Of a stretch of 64,000 nt of DNA, positions 7,014-15,360 are shown piece by piece (the stretch's first letter is position 1; each line of letters starts with the position of its first letter). Position numbers and translations under genes: made by a program. The DNA comes from Paenibacillus senegalimassiliensis (GTDB lineage Bacteria > Bacillota > Bacilli > Paenibacillales > Paenibacillaceae): positions 47,368-111,367 of the forward strand of contig NZ_LN909045.1 of the NCBI RefSeq assembly GCF_001486585.1, written 5' to 3'. Below the pieces are notes generated by a model. The model saw only the letters and a list, made by a program, of their open reading frames with translations, did no database searches and had not been told where the DNA came from.

Positions 7014-8789
7014 TCACACAGTAACCTTATCCTCGCGGACAAGGGCTCCCTTGCGATCGGACAGCTTGTGGCGCTCCGGCTCTGCTCCGCAGAGGGCGGG
7101 ACATTCCCGGAAGGCAAAGTGCCTGCATCCGCGGCATTTGTCTTGGTGAATCTCATCAAGTGCTATGCTCAGGGCTTCGCCGGTGTGCTCGAAGAAATGA
7201 GCTTCTCCAATCAATTCGTAGCAGCCCGTCTTCATCATCAGTTTGCGTGGCTGGATACGCAAGCCTGAAACAAGAACGGTAATGCCAGCTTGCTGGAGCT
7301 GCTTGACCAGCGAAGTAAAGTTGGCTTCCCCGGTAGTATCCATGAACGGTACCTTACCCATGCGAATCAGTACCACGCGCAGCAAATTGCTGTCGATTTG
7401 AGCGACGAACCGGTCAAAGGCCTGGGAGGCTCCGAAGAAGAGCGGACCATCTACGGTGAAGATCGAAATTTGCGGGCAATCATGTTCCTTGGTGACCATA
7501 TGTGCCATGACTTTCTCCCCGGCACAGGAGCGGTCAGGCAACACCTTGTCGACCGTTAACAGGTCGCCCATTCTCTTCACGAAGAGAATGACGGCCAGAA
7601 TGAGTCCTACCTCCACGGCCACGGTCAGCGTAGCGAACACCGTCAGGAGGAAGGTCACCAGCAGGACCAGCGTATCGCTCGTACGTGTTCTTAGCATGTG
7701 CGCAAAGGCTTTGCGTTCGCTCATATTCCAGGCGACGACCATTAAGATCGGGGCCATACTGGCAAGCGGGATGTTCGAAGCGTATGGCGCAAACAGGGCC
7801 ACGACCAGCAGGACCACAATCCCGTGGATAATGCCGGACAGAGGCGATACCGCACCGTTCTTGATGTTGGTCGCCGTCCGGGCGATGGCTCCGGTGGCTG
7901 GAATACCGCCGAATAGCGGCGCGGCTATATTAGCAATCCCTTGACCGATCAACTCGCGGTTACTGTTGTGACGGGTGCCTGTCATGCCATCGGCAACCAC
8001 GGCGGAGAGCAAGGATTCAATGCTGCCAAGCAAAGCAATAATCAGGGCCGGCTGTAGCATCGGTACGATGTTGTCCCAGGTTAGCGAGATCGGATGGAAG
8101 CTGGGCAAGCCACCGGGAATCACACCGTAGGCGGAGCCGATCGTCGTTACCTTGCCAGGGAACAACCAGATGGCGGCAAAGGTAGAGACAAGAATACCCA
8201 CCAGCGAAGCGGGCACCTTCGGCAACCATTTAGGAGTAAGTAGCAGAGCAGCTAGGCATATCCCTGCCGTTAAGATGCTGTATATATTCAAGGTAGGCAG
8301 ACGCAGTACAATTTCCTTCATGTTATCAAAGAAATACTCATGTCGCTGCATGCCGGTCAGGCCGAGGAAGTTCCCGATTTGTCCACTGAAAATCGTTACG
8401 GCAATCCCGGCGGTGAACCCGATCGTCACCGGACGGGGGATGAACTTAATCAGAGTTCCTAATCGGAGTACCCCCATCAAGATGAGGAAAATCCCGGCCA
8501 GAAATCCGGCAATTAATAAATTTTCATATCCATATTGCAGCACGATGGCAAGCAGAATCGGAATAAATGCACCGGTTGGCCCACCGATCTGGAACTTGGA
8601 GCCCCCGCAGAGCGAGATTAGAATACCGGCAATAATCGTCGTGTACAAGCCGTATTCCGGCTTAACTCCTGAAGCGATGGCGAAGGCCATTCCGAGGGGA
8701 ATGGCGACGATGCCGACAATGCACCCCGAGATCAGATCCTTGCGAAATTTTGCAGCGTCATAATGAGTGAGCCTTTCTTTCCACTTCAT
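7014..8789 (-). CDS. SulP family anion transporter with STAS domain
   Basis: The 591-residue membrane protein has the SulP core: DLISGCIVGIVAIPLGMAFAIASG, the PVTIGFTAGIAVTIFSGQ block and ESLLSAVVADGMTG (quoted in parts). About 10-12 membrane segments are followed by a STAS domain at about 435-540 (ISIFTVDGPLFFGAS, FMDTTGEANF). SulP proteins exchange or co-transport sulfate, bicarbonate or other anions. After the STAS domain is an extra tail with C552, C555, C563 and C567 (CxxC-x7-C-x3-C), unusual for the family and able to bind a metal. An ArsR-type regulator lies directly upstream in the same direction, but a terminator separates the two, so sulP probably has its own promoter. The substrate is unknown. 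Confidence 0.88.
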   Translation of the reverse strand: MKWKERLTHYDAAKFRKDLISGCIVGIVAIPLGMAFAIASGVKPEYGLYTTIIAGILISLCGGSKFQIGGPTGAFIPILLAIVLQYGYENLLIAGFLAGIFLILMGVLRLGTLIKFIPRPVTIGFTAGIAVTIFSGQIGNFLGLTGMQRHEYFFDNMKEIVLRLPTLNIYSILTAGICLAALLLTPKWLPKVPASLVGILVSTFAAIWLFPGKVTTIGSAYGVIPGGLPSFHPISLTWDNIVPMLQPALIIALLGSIESLLSAVVADGMTGTRHNSNRELIGQGIANIAAPLFGGIPATGAIARTATNIKNGAVSPLSGIIHGIVVLLVVALFAPYASNIPLASMAPILMVVAWNMSERKAFAHMLRTRTSDTLVLLVTFLLTVFATLTVAVEVGLILAVILFVKRMGDLLTVDKVLPDRSCAGEKVMAHMVTKEHDCPQISIFTVDGPLFFGASQAFDRFVAQIDSNLLRVVLIRMGKVPFMDTTGEANFTSLVKQLQQAGITVLVSGLRIQPRKLMMKTGCYELIGEAHFFEHTGEALSIALDEIHQDKCRGCRHFAFRECPALCGAEPERHKLSDRKGALVREDKVTV

Positions 8790-8849
8790 CTGTTAAACCC
8801 TTCTTTTCTGAGAAATCTGCATGTTATGAAGCCAACCGTTCCTGAAAAA

Positions 8850-8880
8850 CAAAAAAGACCCCCGCAGCCCGGCGGGGAAA
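8850..8880 (-). terminator. Intrinsic terminator after the ArsR gene
   Basis: On the minus strand a GCGGGG/CCCCGC-type stem (plus positions 8860-8865 and 8872-8877) is followed by a TCTTTTTTG tract. It closes the arsR transcript before sulP. Confidence 0.75.
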
Positions 8881-8892
8881 AAATGGGGTATC

Positions 8893-9222
8893 CTATGTTT
8901 GGTTGCGAATCCCTTGCAGTAGGGAAATCGATTCGACTAAATGGTTATCAAATATTTGCCGGGCGACCGCAAGTAAATCCTTAAGCAACGGATCTCGCAG
9001 CGAGTAAACGACCGTCGTTCCTTCCTTAACGGTATTGACCAGATTCTTGGCGCGAAGAACGGCTAACTGCTGGGATACGGCGGACCCTTCCGAGCCCAAT
9101 ATCGTTTGCAGTTCATTGACATTTCGCTCGCCTTCGCTCAGCACCTCCAAAATACGAATTCGCATCGGATGGGCGAGAGCTTTGAAAAATTCTGCTTTAA
9201 ACTGCTGCAAGTTCGCATCCAT
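8893..9222 (-). CDS. ArsR/SmtB family transcriptional regulator without metal-site cysteines
   Basis: The 109-residue protein is a winged helix of the ArsR type: FKALAHPMRIRILEVLSEGE, then VNELQTILGSEGSAVSQQLAVLR as recognition region and TVVYSLRD as wing (quoted in parts). It contains no cysteine at all, so it cannot use the classic alpha3 CxC arsenic or cadmium site. It may sense a non-metal signal or use His/Asp ligands. AAGGAG lies 8 bases before the ATG. The neighbour in the same direction is sulP, the plausible but unproven target. Confidence 0.85.
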   Translation of the reverse strand: MDANLQQFKAEFFKALAHPMRIRILEVLSEGERNVNELQTILGSEGSAVSQQLAVLRAKNLVNTVKEGTTVVYSLRDPLLKDLLAVARQIFDNHLVESISLLQGIRNQT

Positions 9223-9350
9223 CGTCTAAACTCCTTAAAATCTGAAATTTTATATCTCTGAATCTTTGCATATTTAGTATATTAGCATAGGATGCTGGAA
9301 CTGCATAGGGGGAAAATGATGTATTTTCTTTTCTGGCAGATGATTCCCGA

Positions 9351-9400
9351 TTGAGTATCGGAAGCTGCTCATGCTATACTCAATAATGATAATCATTATC
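9351..9400 (+). promoter_or_regulatory. Promoter with near-consensus Fur box upstream of the oppD-like gene
   Basis: TTGAGT at 9351-9356 and TATACT at 9375-9380 are separated by 18 bases. AATAATGATAATCATTATC at 9382-9400 matches the classical 19-bp Fur box at 18 of 19 positions and covers the start-site region. Iron-replete Fur would therefore block transcription of the genes from 9463 onward. Confidence 0.8.
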
Positions 9401-9462
9401 ACTGTAAAGTCGCAGCTATTATTAGTGATTTATAGATGGATTCAAAGGAAAGCGAGGAATAG

Positions 9463-10533
9463 ATGAAGATGGAGCATTTATTGGAAGTTAAAGATTTGGC
9501 AATTTCATTTAAAACGCGGGAGGGCGAGGTTCAGGCCATTCGGGGCGTCAGCTTCCACGTGAACAAAGGAGAAACCTTGGCCATAGTCGGCGAATCCGGC
9601 TCGGGCAAAAGTGTCACCTCGCAAGCGGTCATGCAGCTTGTTCCCCGTCCGCAGGGCGTATATAAACGTGGGGAAATTTGGTTCGATGGTCAGGAACTGA
9701 TCCGCAAGACGGAGAAGCAGATGCAGAAAATTCGCGGCAAGGAGATCGGCATGATCTTTCAGGACCCGATGACTTCGCTCAACCCGACGATCAAGATCGG
9801 CAAGCAGATCACCGAGGTGCTGCATTTACATGAAGGGATGAATAAGCAGCAGGCTTATAACCGGGCGATTGAGCTGCTGGACCTGGTTGGCATTCCAAAT
9901 CCGGAACGTCGGTTCCAGCAATATCCGCATGAATTTAGCGGCGGGATGCGGCAGCGGGTTGTCATTGCTATCGCCTTGGCGGCCAATCCGAAGCTCTTGA
10001 TTGCTGACGAGCCAACCACAGCGCTGGATGTAACCATACAGGCACAAATTCTTGATCTGATGAAGGAACTGCAACGAAAGATTGGTACAGCCATTATTTT
10101 CATTACGCATGATTTGGGTGTCGTCGCGAAGATGGCAGATCGGGTTGCGGTCATGTACGCGGGCCAGATTGTAGAGATGGGGACAGCGGAGGAGATTTTC
10201 TATGATCCACGCCATCCATACACCTGGGGTCTGTTGGCCTCAATGCCGAGCCTGGATCAGCAGGGCGGGGCGAAGCTGGCAGCCATTCCGGGCACTCCAC
10301 CTGATTTGATTCGTCCGCCGCATGGTGATGCCTTTGCGCTGCGCAGCTCCTATGCGATGGAGATCGACTTTAAGCAGGAGCCGCCATTGTACCAGGTATC
10401 CGATACCCATGCCGTGAAGTCGTGGTTATTGCATCCCTATGCCCCGCCTGTAACGCCACCCGAAGCGGTGTTGCGTAAGCGCCGCAAGCTTGCGGGCGTG
10501 TATGAGCAGCCTGTTCTAGCACAACAAGGGTAA
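9463..10533 (+). CDS. OppD-like oligopeptide ABC transporter ATP-binding protein (orphan)
   Basis: The 356-residue ATPase has Walker A GESGSGKS at 43-50, signature FSGGMRQR at 158-165, Walker B with ADEP at 181-184, H-loop His216 and the OppD/DppD C-terminal region (HPYTWGLLASMP from 251). It energises import of peptides or similar substrates such as heme or nickel. In many family members the C-terminal region holds four cysteines for an iron-sulfur cluster. The equivalent positions here are Asp289, Ser295, Asp302 and Ser320. I believe Cys-free OppD is common in Bacillales, so this need not be a special adaptation. No permease, OppF or binding protein lies nearby, so it must work with components encoded elsewhere. 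A Fur box lies upstream and a heme-monooxygenase-like gene downstream, suggesting iron or heme supply. Confidence 0.85.
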   Translation: MKMEHLLEVKDLAISFKTREGEVQAIRGVSFHVNKGETLAIVGESGSGKSVTSQAVMQLVPRPQGVYKRGEIWFDGQELIRKTEKQMQKIRGKEIGMIFQDPMTSLNPTIKIGKQITEVLHLHEGMNKQQAYNRAIELLDLVGIPNPERRFQQYPHEFSGGMRQRVVIAIALAANPKLLIADEPTTALDVTIQAQILDLMKELQRKIGTAIIFITHDLGVVAKMADRVAVMYAGQIVEMGTAEEIFYDPRHPYTWGLLASMPSLDQQGGAKLAAIPGTPPDLIRPPHGDAFALRSSYAMEIDFKQEPPLYQVSDTHAVKSWLLHPYAPPVTPPEAVLRKRRKLAGVYEQPVLAQQG

Positions 10534-10568
10534 GGGTACGCCATTATTTTGCATAGGGAGGGACTTGA

Positions 10569-10901
10569 ATGTTCGTCATGACAAGAACGATGGAGGTTGA
10601 GAAGGGCAGCAGTGAGAAGGTGCTGGAGCGCTTCCACGCCGAGAGCCCCATCGATCAAATGGAAGGCCTGGTCGATATCAGTGTGCTGGTCAACCGGAAA
10701 AGCACCGAACACGAAGAAGTGGTTGTCATCATTCGCTGGGAGTCGCAGGAGGCCTGGAAGAACTGGGAGAAGAGCGATGCGCATATTCAGGGACATAAGA
10801 ATAGTCGGGGACAACAGCCGCCCTCACATATTTTGAGTACGACCGTTCAACTGTACGACGCTGAGGTGGTCAAGAAGGGACAAGCCTACCCTAATGTCTA
10901 A
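10569..10901 (+). CDS. hmoA: IsdG/HmoA-type heme-degrading monooxygenase
   Basis: The 110-residue ferredoxin-like alpha/beta barrel protein aligns along its length with the IsdG family as I recall it: EVEKGSSEKVLERF, the MEGL turn, VVIIRWESQEAWKNWEKSD and HIQGHK (quoted in parts). Trp66 and His76, the heme-ruffling Trp and the axial His, are present at family positions. The catalytic Asn near residue 7 is replaced by Arg/Thr (TRTM). Such enzymes open heme to release iron in the cytosol. The gene begins 35 bases after the OppD-like ATPase behind GGGAGGG, so it shares the Fur-controlled transcript. Function as a heme oxygenase is likely but not certain; the general ABM-domain class is firm. Confidence 0.75.
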   Translation: MFVMTRTMEVEKGSSEKVLERFHAESPIDQMEGLVDISVLVNRKSTEHEEVVVIIRWESQEAWKNWEKSDAHIQGHKNSRGQQPPSHILSTTVQLYDAEVVKKGQAYPNV

Positions 10902-11002
10902 GCCTGCCGATGAACACGATGCACTACCGTCCTGTGATATACTTGTAGCAGGATGATAGAGTTTGAGAGTCCAACTACAACAGGCATTTAGGGGAGAGCG
11001 GT

Positions 11003-11758
11003 ATGAAGCTGGTTTCATGGAATGTGAATGGCTTGCGCGCTTGCGTGGGCAAGGGGTTTATGGACTATTTTCGCGAAGTGGATGCAGACGTATTCTGTCT
11101 TCAGGAGACGAAGCTGCAGGAGGGCCAGATCGAGCTCGACTTGGGCGATGAATATAAGCAATACTGGAACTATGCGGAGAAAAAAGGGTACTCAGGCACC
11201 GCCGTTTTCACGCGGGTTGAGCCACTATCTGTGCGTTACGGCATGGAGGAGGATTTCGAGCCGGAGGGAAGAATTATTACGCTTGAGTTCGAGAGCTTTT
11301 ATCTCGTTACGGTCTATACGCCCAACGCCAAGAGGGACTTGTCCCGTCTTGACTACCGGATGGAATGGGAGGATCGGTTCCGGGCCTACCTCTTATCCCT
11401 GGATGCAGTGAAGCCCGTTATTGTCTGCGGGGATATGAACGTAGCGCATCAGGAGATAGATATCAAGAATGCTAAGTCTAATCTTGGCAATTCCGGCTTT
11501 ACCACCGAAGAACGCGGGAAGATGACGGACTTGCTGGCTGCGGGCTTTATCGATACGTTCCGTTATATCTATCCTGACCGCGAAGACGTATATAGCTGGT
11601 GGTCCTATATGCCGAAGGTGCGTGAGCGCAATGTTGGTTGGCGAATTGACTATTTCCTGGTGTCTTCCAGTCTAGAGCCCAAGCTGAGCGAAGCCGACAT
11701 CCATTGCAGTGTGATGGGTAGTGACCATTGTCCGGTGGTATTATCGGTGGAAGAATAG
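11003..11758 (+). CDS. exoA: Exodeoxyribonuclease III (AP endonuclease)
   Basis: The 251-residue protein is a full-length ExoIII/ExoA enzyme of the endonuclease/exonuclease/phosphatase fold. It carries LVSWNVNGLRA at the N terminus, the LQETKLQ motif with the metal-binding Glu, YSGTAVFTR, CGDMNVAHQEIDIKN, RIDYFLVS and the final GSDHCPV with the catalytic His. It cuts abasic sites and removes 3' blocking groups during base excision repair in the cytosol. ATG at 11003 follows GGGGAG. It stands as a single gene with its own terminator, between two Fur-controlled units, with no sign of iron control itself. Confidence 0.95.
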   Translation: MKLVSWNVNGLRACVGKGFMDYFREVDADVFCLQETKLQEGQIELDLGDEYKQYWNYAEKKGYSGTAVFTRVEPLSVRYGMEEDFEPEGRIITLEFESFYLVTVYTPNAKRDLSRLDYRMEWEDRFRAYLLSLDAVKPVIVCGDMNVAHQEIDIKNAKSNLGNSGFTTEERGKMTDLLAAGFIDTFRYIYPDREDVYSWWSYMPKVRERNVGWRIDYFLVSSSLEPKLSEADIHCSVMGSDHCPVVLSVEE

Positions 11759-11773
11759 AATAACTTCAGTATG

Positions 11774-11796
11774 GCTGCCAACCCGGCAGCTTTTTC
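11774..11796 (+). terminator. Intrinsic terminator of exoA
   Basis: GCTGCC pairs with GGCAGC over a five-base loop and is followed by TTTTTCTCTT, 15 bases after the exoA stop. Confidence 0.8.
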
Positions 11797-11801
11797 TCTT
11801 A

Positions 11802-11831
11802 TTGACAATGAGAATCATTATCAAATATACT
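11802..11831 (+). promoter_or_regulatory. Fur-controlled promoter of the flavodoxin gene
   Basis: TTGACA at 11802-11807 and TATACT at 11826-11831 are 18 bases apart. A 19-bp Fur box, GACAATGAGAATCATTATC at 11804-11822, matches the classical consensus at 17 positions and overlaps the -35 and spacer. Fur-Fe would exclude RNA polymerase. Confidence 0.82.
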
Positions 11832-11869
11832 TCGATATAAGATGTATTTTTGATGGGAGGATGGAGCCG

Positions 11870-12328
11870 TTGAGTAAAGTAGTAATCGTATATGCCAGCT
11901 TGACCGGCAATACGGAGGAGATGGCCGAACTGATAGCTGAGGGTATACGCAGTACTGGAGCAACAGCCGACTTGAAGATGGTGGAGGACTGCAACGCAGT
12001 TCTTTTGAAGGAATATGATGCATACTTGCTAGGAGCTTATACTTGGGGAGACGGCGAGCTTCCTGATGAATTCGAGGATTTTATCGACGAGATGAAGGAA
12101 GTGGACTTGCAAGGCAGCCGTTCCGCCGCTTTTGGTAGCGGGGATACCTCTTACCGATTATATTGTGCTGCTGTGGATGAACTGGAGCAGCGGCTTCGCG
12201 AATTTGGTGCAGTCATTGTTCAGGAGCCTCTGAAGGTGGAATATGGCCCAAGTGCGGAGGAGAAGGTGTTGTGCCACGAATTTGGCGCTAGCTTCGCCCG
12301 TAGCCTGGAGGCGATCCCACGCACATGA
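11870..12328 (+). CDS. Flavodoxin (YkuN/YkuP-like), iron-regulated
   Basis: The 152-residue short-chain flavodoxin has the FMN phosphate loop SLTGNTEEMA at about residues 9-18, the YTWGDGELPDEFEDF loop around residue 57-70 that stacks on the isoalloxazine, and FGSGDTSYRLYCAAVD. Flavodoxin replaces ferredoxin as an electron carrier when iron is short; a Fur box in the promoter fits this exactly. I prefer TTG at 11870 because GGGAGG lies nine bases before it, while the ATG at 11861 abuts that site. The stop overlaps the next ATG (ATGA), so it is translationally coupled to the downstream gene, as in the ykuNOP operon of Bacillus subtilis. Confidence 0.92.
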   Translation: MSKVVIVYASLTGNTEEMAELIAEGIRSTGATADLKMVEDCNAVLLKEYDAYLLGAYTWGDGELPDEFEDFIDEMKEVDLQGSRSAAFGSGDTSYRLYCAAVDELEQRLREFGAVIVQEPLKVEYGPSAEEKVLCHEFGASFARSLEAIPRT

Positions 12329-13050
12329 TGATGAAGCAAGTGGCGGACTATGAACTGGAGACTTGGATTCGATCATACAAGATGGTATCGGCGGGAACCG
12401 GGCGGGGTCAGGGCCAGCGGATTACCTGGCAGCAGCGTGTTCAATACGCAGTTGGTCATGCCATCAATGACTACTTCACCTTGCCCCCTGCAGTTCGCCT
12501 CCATACGCCGATCCAGGTGCTGTTGAATCGGCGATGGCCACGTAATCAGAGTGATTTTCCCGACCCTTTGCTTTACTGGCAAGTATATAATCAGGTTGTG
12601 GGACAATTAACCCTGATTACAGGGATGATGATCTATGATTATCCGGTGGCCTTGTATGAGAATTGGAGTACCGAAGCGACTGGACTAGATATGCAGCTAT
12701 CACTCATTGTTCAAGCCGTATGGCAGGAGCGCGGCGATCCACAGCAGATGAAGGTACAGAAGTTCCTTGTTGAGGATGATGAGGAGATGGTCGATGCATT
12801 TGTGCACATGGCTAATGTGTTTTGGCATAGCGCTTTTGGCCGGCCCCCGGCAGAGATCGAGGTTCATGCGTTGCTGGAGGACCGCCGATATTCCTTCACC
12901 GGAGAAAGTCTCAGCTTGTCCAAGTCAGTGGATTATGTGGGTCTGCTGGTTGATGCTTGGGAGAGCGAAGCGCGGAGAGAAGACGGAGAGGGACAGCGAA
13001 GTACCGAATGCTCCGGGACATGCGATTTGTGGCGGCTAGGTTACTCCTAG
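12325..13050 (+). CDS. Hypothetical protein coupled to flavodoxin (possibly YkuO-like)
   Basis: The 241-residue soluble protein has no signal peptide, membrane segment or cysteine cluster. It is rich in Trp and Tyr, with helical stretches such as QRVQYAVGHAINDYF and VQAVWQERGDPQQMKVQKF. The C-terminal about 25 residues are polar and probably disordered. I recognise no domain. Three ATG codons in a row (12325, 12328, 12331) overlap the flavodoxin stop. In Bacillus subtilis a protein of unknown function, YkuO, lies between two Fur-regulated flavodoxin genes, and this may be its counterpart. That rests on position and size only. Function is probably tied to iron limitation through the shared promoter. 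Confidence 0.7.
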   Translation: MMMKQVADYELETWIRSYKMVSAGTGRGQGQRITWQQRVQYAVGHAINDYFTLPPAVRLHTPIQVLLNRRWPRNQSDFPDPLLYWQVYNQVVGQLTLITGMMIYDYPVALYENWSTEATGLDMQLSLIVQAVWQERGDPQQMKVQKFLVEDDEEMVDAFVHMANVFWHSAFGRPPAEIEVHALLEDRRYSFTGESLSLSKSVDYVGLLVDAWESEARREDGEGQRSTECSGTCDLWRLGYS

Positions 13051-13115
13051 GGGACATTTACAAGCACCTATAAATATGAAGAGAAGGCGGCGAATAGGAC
13101 TGCTGCCTACAGGAC

Positions 13116-13142
13116 AGGTTGGCCGAAGGGCTGGCCTTTTTT
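13116..13142 (+). terminator. Intrinsic terminator of the flavodoxin operon
   Basis: AGGTTGGCC and GGCTGGCCT form a nine-pair stem (three G-U pairs) with a GAAG-type loop, followed by TTTTTTG. Confidence 0.75.
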
Positions 13143-13237
13143 GTATGCGGTTGGTAAAAATATAACTGAACACTTTATGTTCGGGAGCAAGGCGGATACA
13201 ATAACAAATAGTAGAGAAAGAAAAGGAGTGCGAACCC

Positions 13238-14647
13238 ATGCATATTCAGGAGTTAAGGGAGCACCGGCAGTATCCCGATAATATTGGGCAGGAGACACAT
13301 CGTGCCACCTTTGAACGCGACTATTCGCGGCTGATTCATTCCCCGACCTTTCGCCGCCTGCAAGGCAAGTCACAGGTATTTGGAGCGGGGACCGGCGATT
13401 ATTATCGTACGCGTCTGACCCATTCGCTAGAGGTGGCGCAAATCGCCAGAGAAGCGGCGCGTAGCTTGCTGCGTTCTTATCCGGCGTTGGCGACGGATAA
13501 GGCTGCCCACCCTGGTCTGGTTATTGATCCCGAGGTTGTGGAATGCGCGGCGATTTGTCATGATTTTGGCCATCCTCCATTTGGTCATAAGGGCGAAGAG
13601 GTGCTGGACCAAATTCTGGAGAAGCTGATTGCGGACAAAACTGCGGAGGCTTTAAAGGGCGGAGCCGCATCGGAACAGGAGGAAGCACGGATTCGGGAAG
13701 CGCTGAGGCAGAAGTATGAGCATTTTGAAGGCAATGCGCACAATTTCCGCTTAATGATGTTCCTGGAGAAGCGGGAGAATATCGACGGCCTCAATCTATC
13801 CGACGCCGTGCTGCTGGGCACCAACAAATATCCTTATCCCGGTACGGTCAACAAGAAGGGGCTGTATCTTCACGAATGGGAATACATCTCGCATATCCGG
13901 GATGTCTGGAACATCCCTGCGGGGAAGAAAACCTTTGAAGCTCAATTAATGGATCTCTGTGATGACATTGCCTATTCGGCTCATGATCTGGAGGATGGAA
14001 TCAAGGCGGGGAAGATTGAGGTGCATGAACACTTTTTGAAGGATTCCAACATCCAGCGGCTAATTGTAGAGAAGATCATGACTTTGGAGGATGCGTTCTG
14101 GCATGGGTGGACACCAGACCGCATTGAGGTGAAGGTGGCAGAGGTGCTGGACGACTTCTTGCGTATCTGGAACGAGAAGATGCCGATATGCGATCAGGAT
14201 TACTCACGTACACGCCGGGAGGTCAAGGCCTATTGGGTTAGTCTGTTTGTAGGCAATCTGGGCGTTGTGGAGGACGGAGATTGGCAGAAGGTTACGTTCG
14301 TGAAGGAAGGGCGAGAGAACCTGGATATGCTGCGTACGGTGAGTGTACTTAAGAGTTTTGCCTGGGTGACGATGATTCGCGATCTGCGGGTGCAACGTCT
14401 CCAGAAGCGCAGCGCCTGGGTCATTAAGCGGCTGTGGGATGCGTTCGTAGATCCGGAAACGTCAAAATCAATTATCCCTGGCGATTGGCTGCGGCGCTTT
14501 GACCGAGATCAGCAGAAGGCCAAGCCGATCTGGACCTGGGAGCATATGATTATCGACTACATTGCGGGCATGACCGATGCCTATGCTGAGAAAATATACA
14601 ATGAGCTCTACGGCCTTAAGGTCGGGACAATTTACGATCTGGATTAG
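13238..14647 (+). CDS. dgt: Deoxyguanosine triphosphate triphosphohydrolase-like HD protein
   Basis: The 469-residue HD-domain enzyme hydrolyses dNTPs to nucleoside and triphosphate in the cytosol. Visible motifs are FRRLQGKSQVF, YYRTRLTHSLEVAQ with metal-binding His62, and AAICHDFGHPPFGHKGEE with the His108-Asp109 pair (quoted in parts). CDDIAYSAHDLEDG holds the distal Asp. Length and motif order match the Gram-positive dGTPase group. ATG at 13238 follows AAGGAG. It is a single gene flanked by terminators on both sides. It faces the thymidine kinase gene, so two dNTP-pool enzymes sit end to end. Confidence 0.92.
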   Translation: MHIQELREHRQYPDNIGQETHRATFERDYSRLIHSPTFRRLQGKSQVFGAGTGDYYRTRLTHSLEVAQIAREAARSLLRSYPALATDKAAHPGLVIDPEVVECAAICHDFGHPPFGHKGEEVLDQILEKLIADKTAEALKGGAASEQEEARIREALRQKYEHFEGNAHNFRLMMFLEKRENIDGLNLSDAVLLGTNKYPYPGTVNKKGLYLHEWEYISHIRDVWNIPAGKKTFEAQLMDLCDDIAYSAHDLEDGIKAGKIEVHEHFLKDSNIQRLIVEKIMTLEDAFWHGWTPDRIEVKVAEVLDDFLRIWNEKMPICDQDYSRTRREVKAYWVSLFVGNLGVVEDGDWQKVTFVKEGRENLDMLRTVSVLKSFAWVTMIRDLRVQRLQKRSAWVIKRLWDAFVDPETSKSIIPGDWLRRFDRDQQKAKPIWTWEHMIIDYIAGMTDAYAEKIYNELYGLKVGTIYDLD

Positions 14648-14659
14648 ATGCAGGATGTA

Positions 14660-14703
14660 AAGGGACCTTTAGTTTCCACATTAAAGTGGTGCTAAGGTCC
14701 CTT
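14660..14703. terminator. Bidirectional terminator between dgt and tdk
   Basis: AAGGGACCTTTA pairs with TAAGGTCCCTT, extended inward by CCAC/GTGG. Short T-rich flanks lie on the right. It serves the converging dgt and tdk genes. Confidence 0.7.
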
Positions 14704-14728
14704 CGTTTTGGTTCAAGCAACAGATAGG

Positions 14729-15298
14729 CTATAGCGGCGGATTGGCGTGGCACTTGCGGCATACAGGATAGTAGGACTCGCTGCCGCCAATCTGAATCTG
14801 TTCTCCGGTATAAACGGGTCTGCCGTTCTCTACCCGCAGGTTCATGGTCGCCTTGCGGGCGCAGAACCAGCAAATGGTCTTCATCTCTTCAATCTTGTCC
14901 GCATAGATCAGCAGCATCCGGCTTCCTTCGAAGAGCTGGTTCTGGAAGTCATTCTTCAAACCAAAGGCCATCACGGGAACATCCAATTCGTCCACAATAC
15001 GAACCAACTGTTTGATGCTGTTCTCGCTCAGGAACTGACATTCATCCACGAGGATGCAATACAGCTTCGGTGAATGACCCTGGACAATATCATAAATGTT
15101 TGTATCCTCATAGATCGGAATAGCTTGCCGTCGCAGTCCAATCCGAGAAGACACATAACCGACTTCATCACGATCATCCACGGCCGAAGTGAACAGTAAT
15201 ACTGGCTTGTTCTGCTCCTCATAATTATGAGCGACCTTTAGAATTTCAATGGATTTGCCGCTGTTCATAGCCCCGTATTTGAAAAATAATTGTGCCAA
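14729..15298 (-). CDS. tdk: Thymidine kinase, type II
   Basis: The 189-residue cytosolic enzyme phosphorylates thymidine with ATP in nucleoside salvage. P-loop GAMNSGKS is at 9-16, the Walker B/DE region LVDECQFLS is near 88-96, and the lasso region [10 protein letters not shown] is near the end. Two CxxC pairs (CWFCARK and CRKC) form the structural zinc site of type II kinases. The start is a TTG at 15298 with AAGGGA upstream at slightly long spacing; no better codon precedes the conserved FFKYG. The gene is monocistronic. Confidence 0.95.
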   Translation of the reverse strand: MAQLFFKYGAMNSGKSIEILKVAHNYEEQNKPVLLFTSAVDDRDEVGYVSSRIGLRRQAIPIYEDTNIYDIVQGHSPKLYCILVDECQFLSENSIKQLVRIVDELDVPVMAFGLKNDFQNQLFEGSRMLLIYADKIEEMKTICWFCARKATMNLRVENGRPVYTGEQIQIGGSESYYPVCRKCHANPPL

Positions 15299-15360
15299 AT
15301 GATAACGTTCCCTTCTCTATGTAAATTGATGGACTCCCTCACGAAAAATCCTTCACTAAA

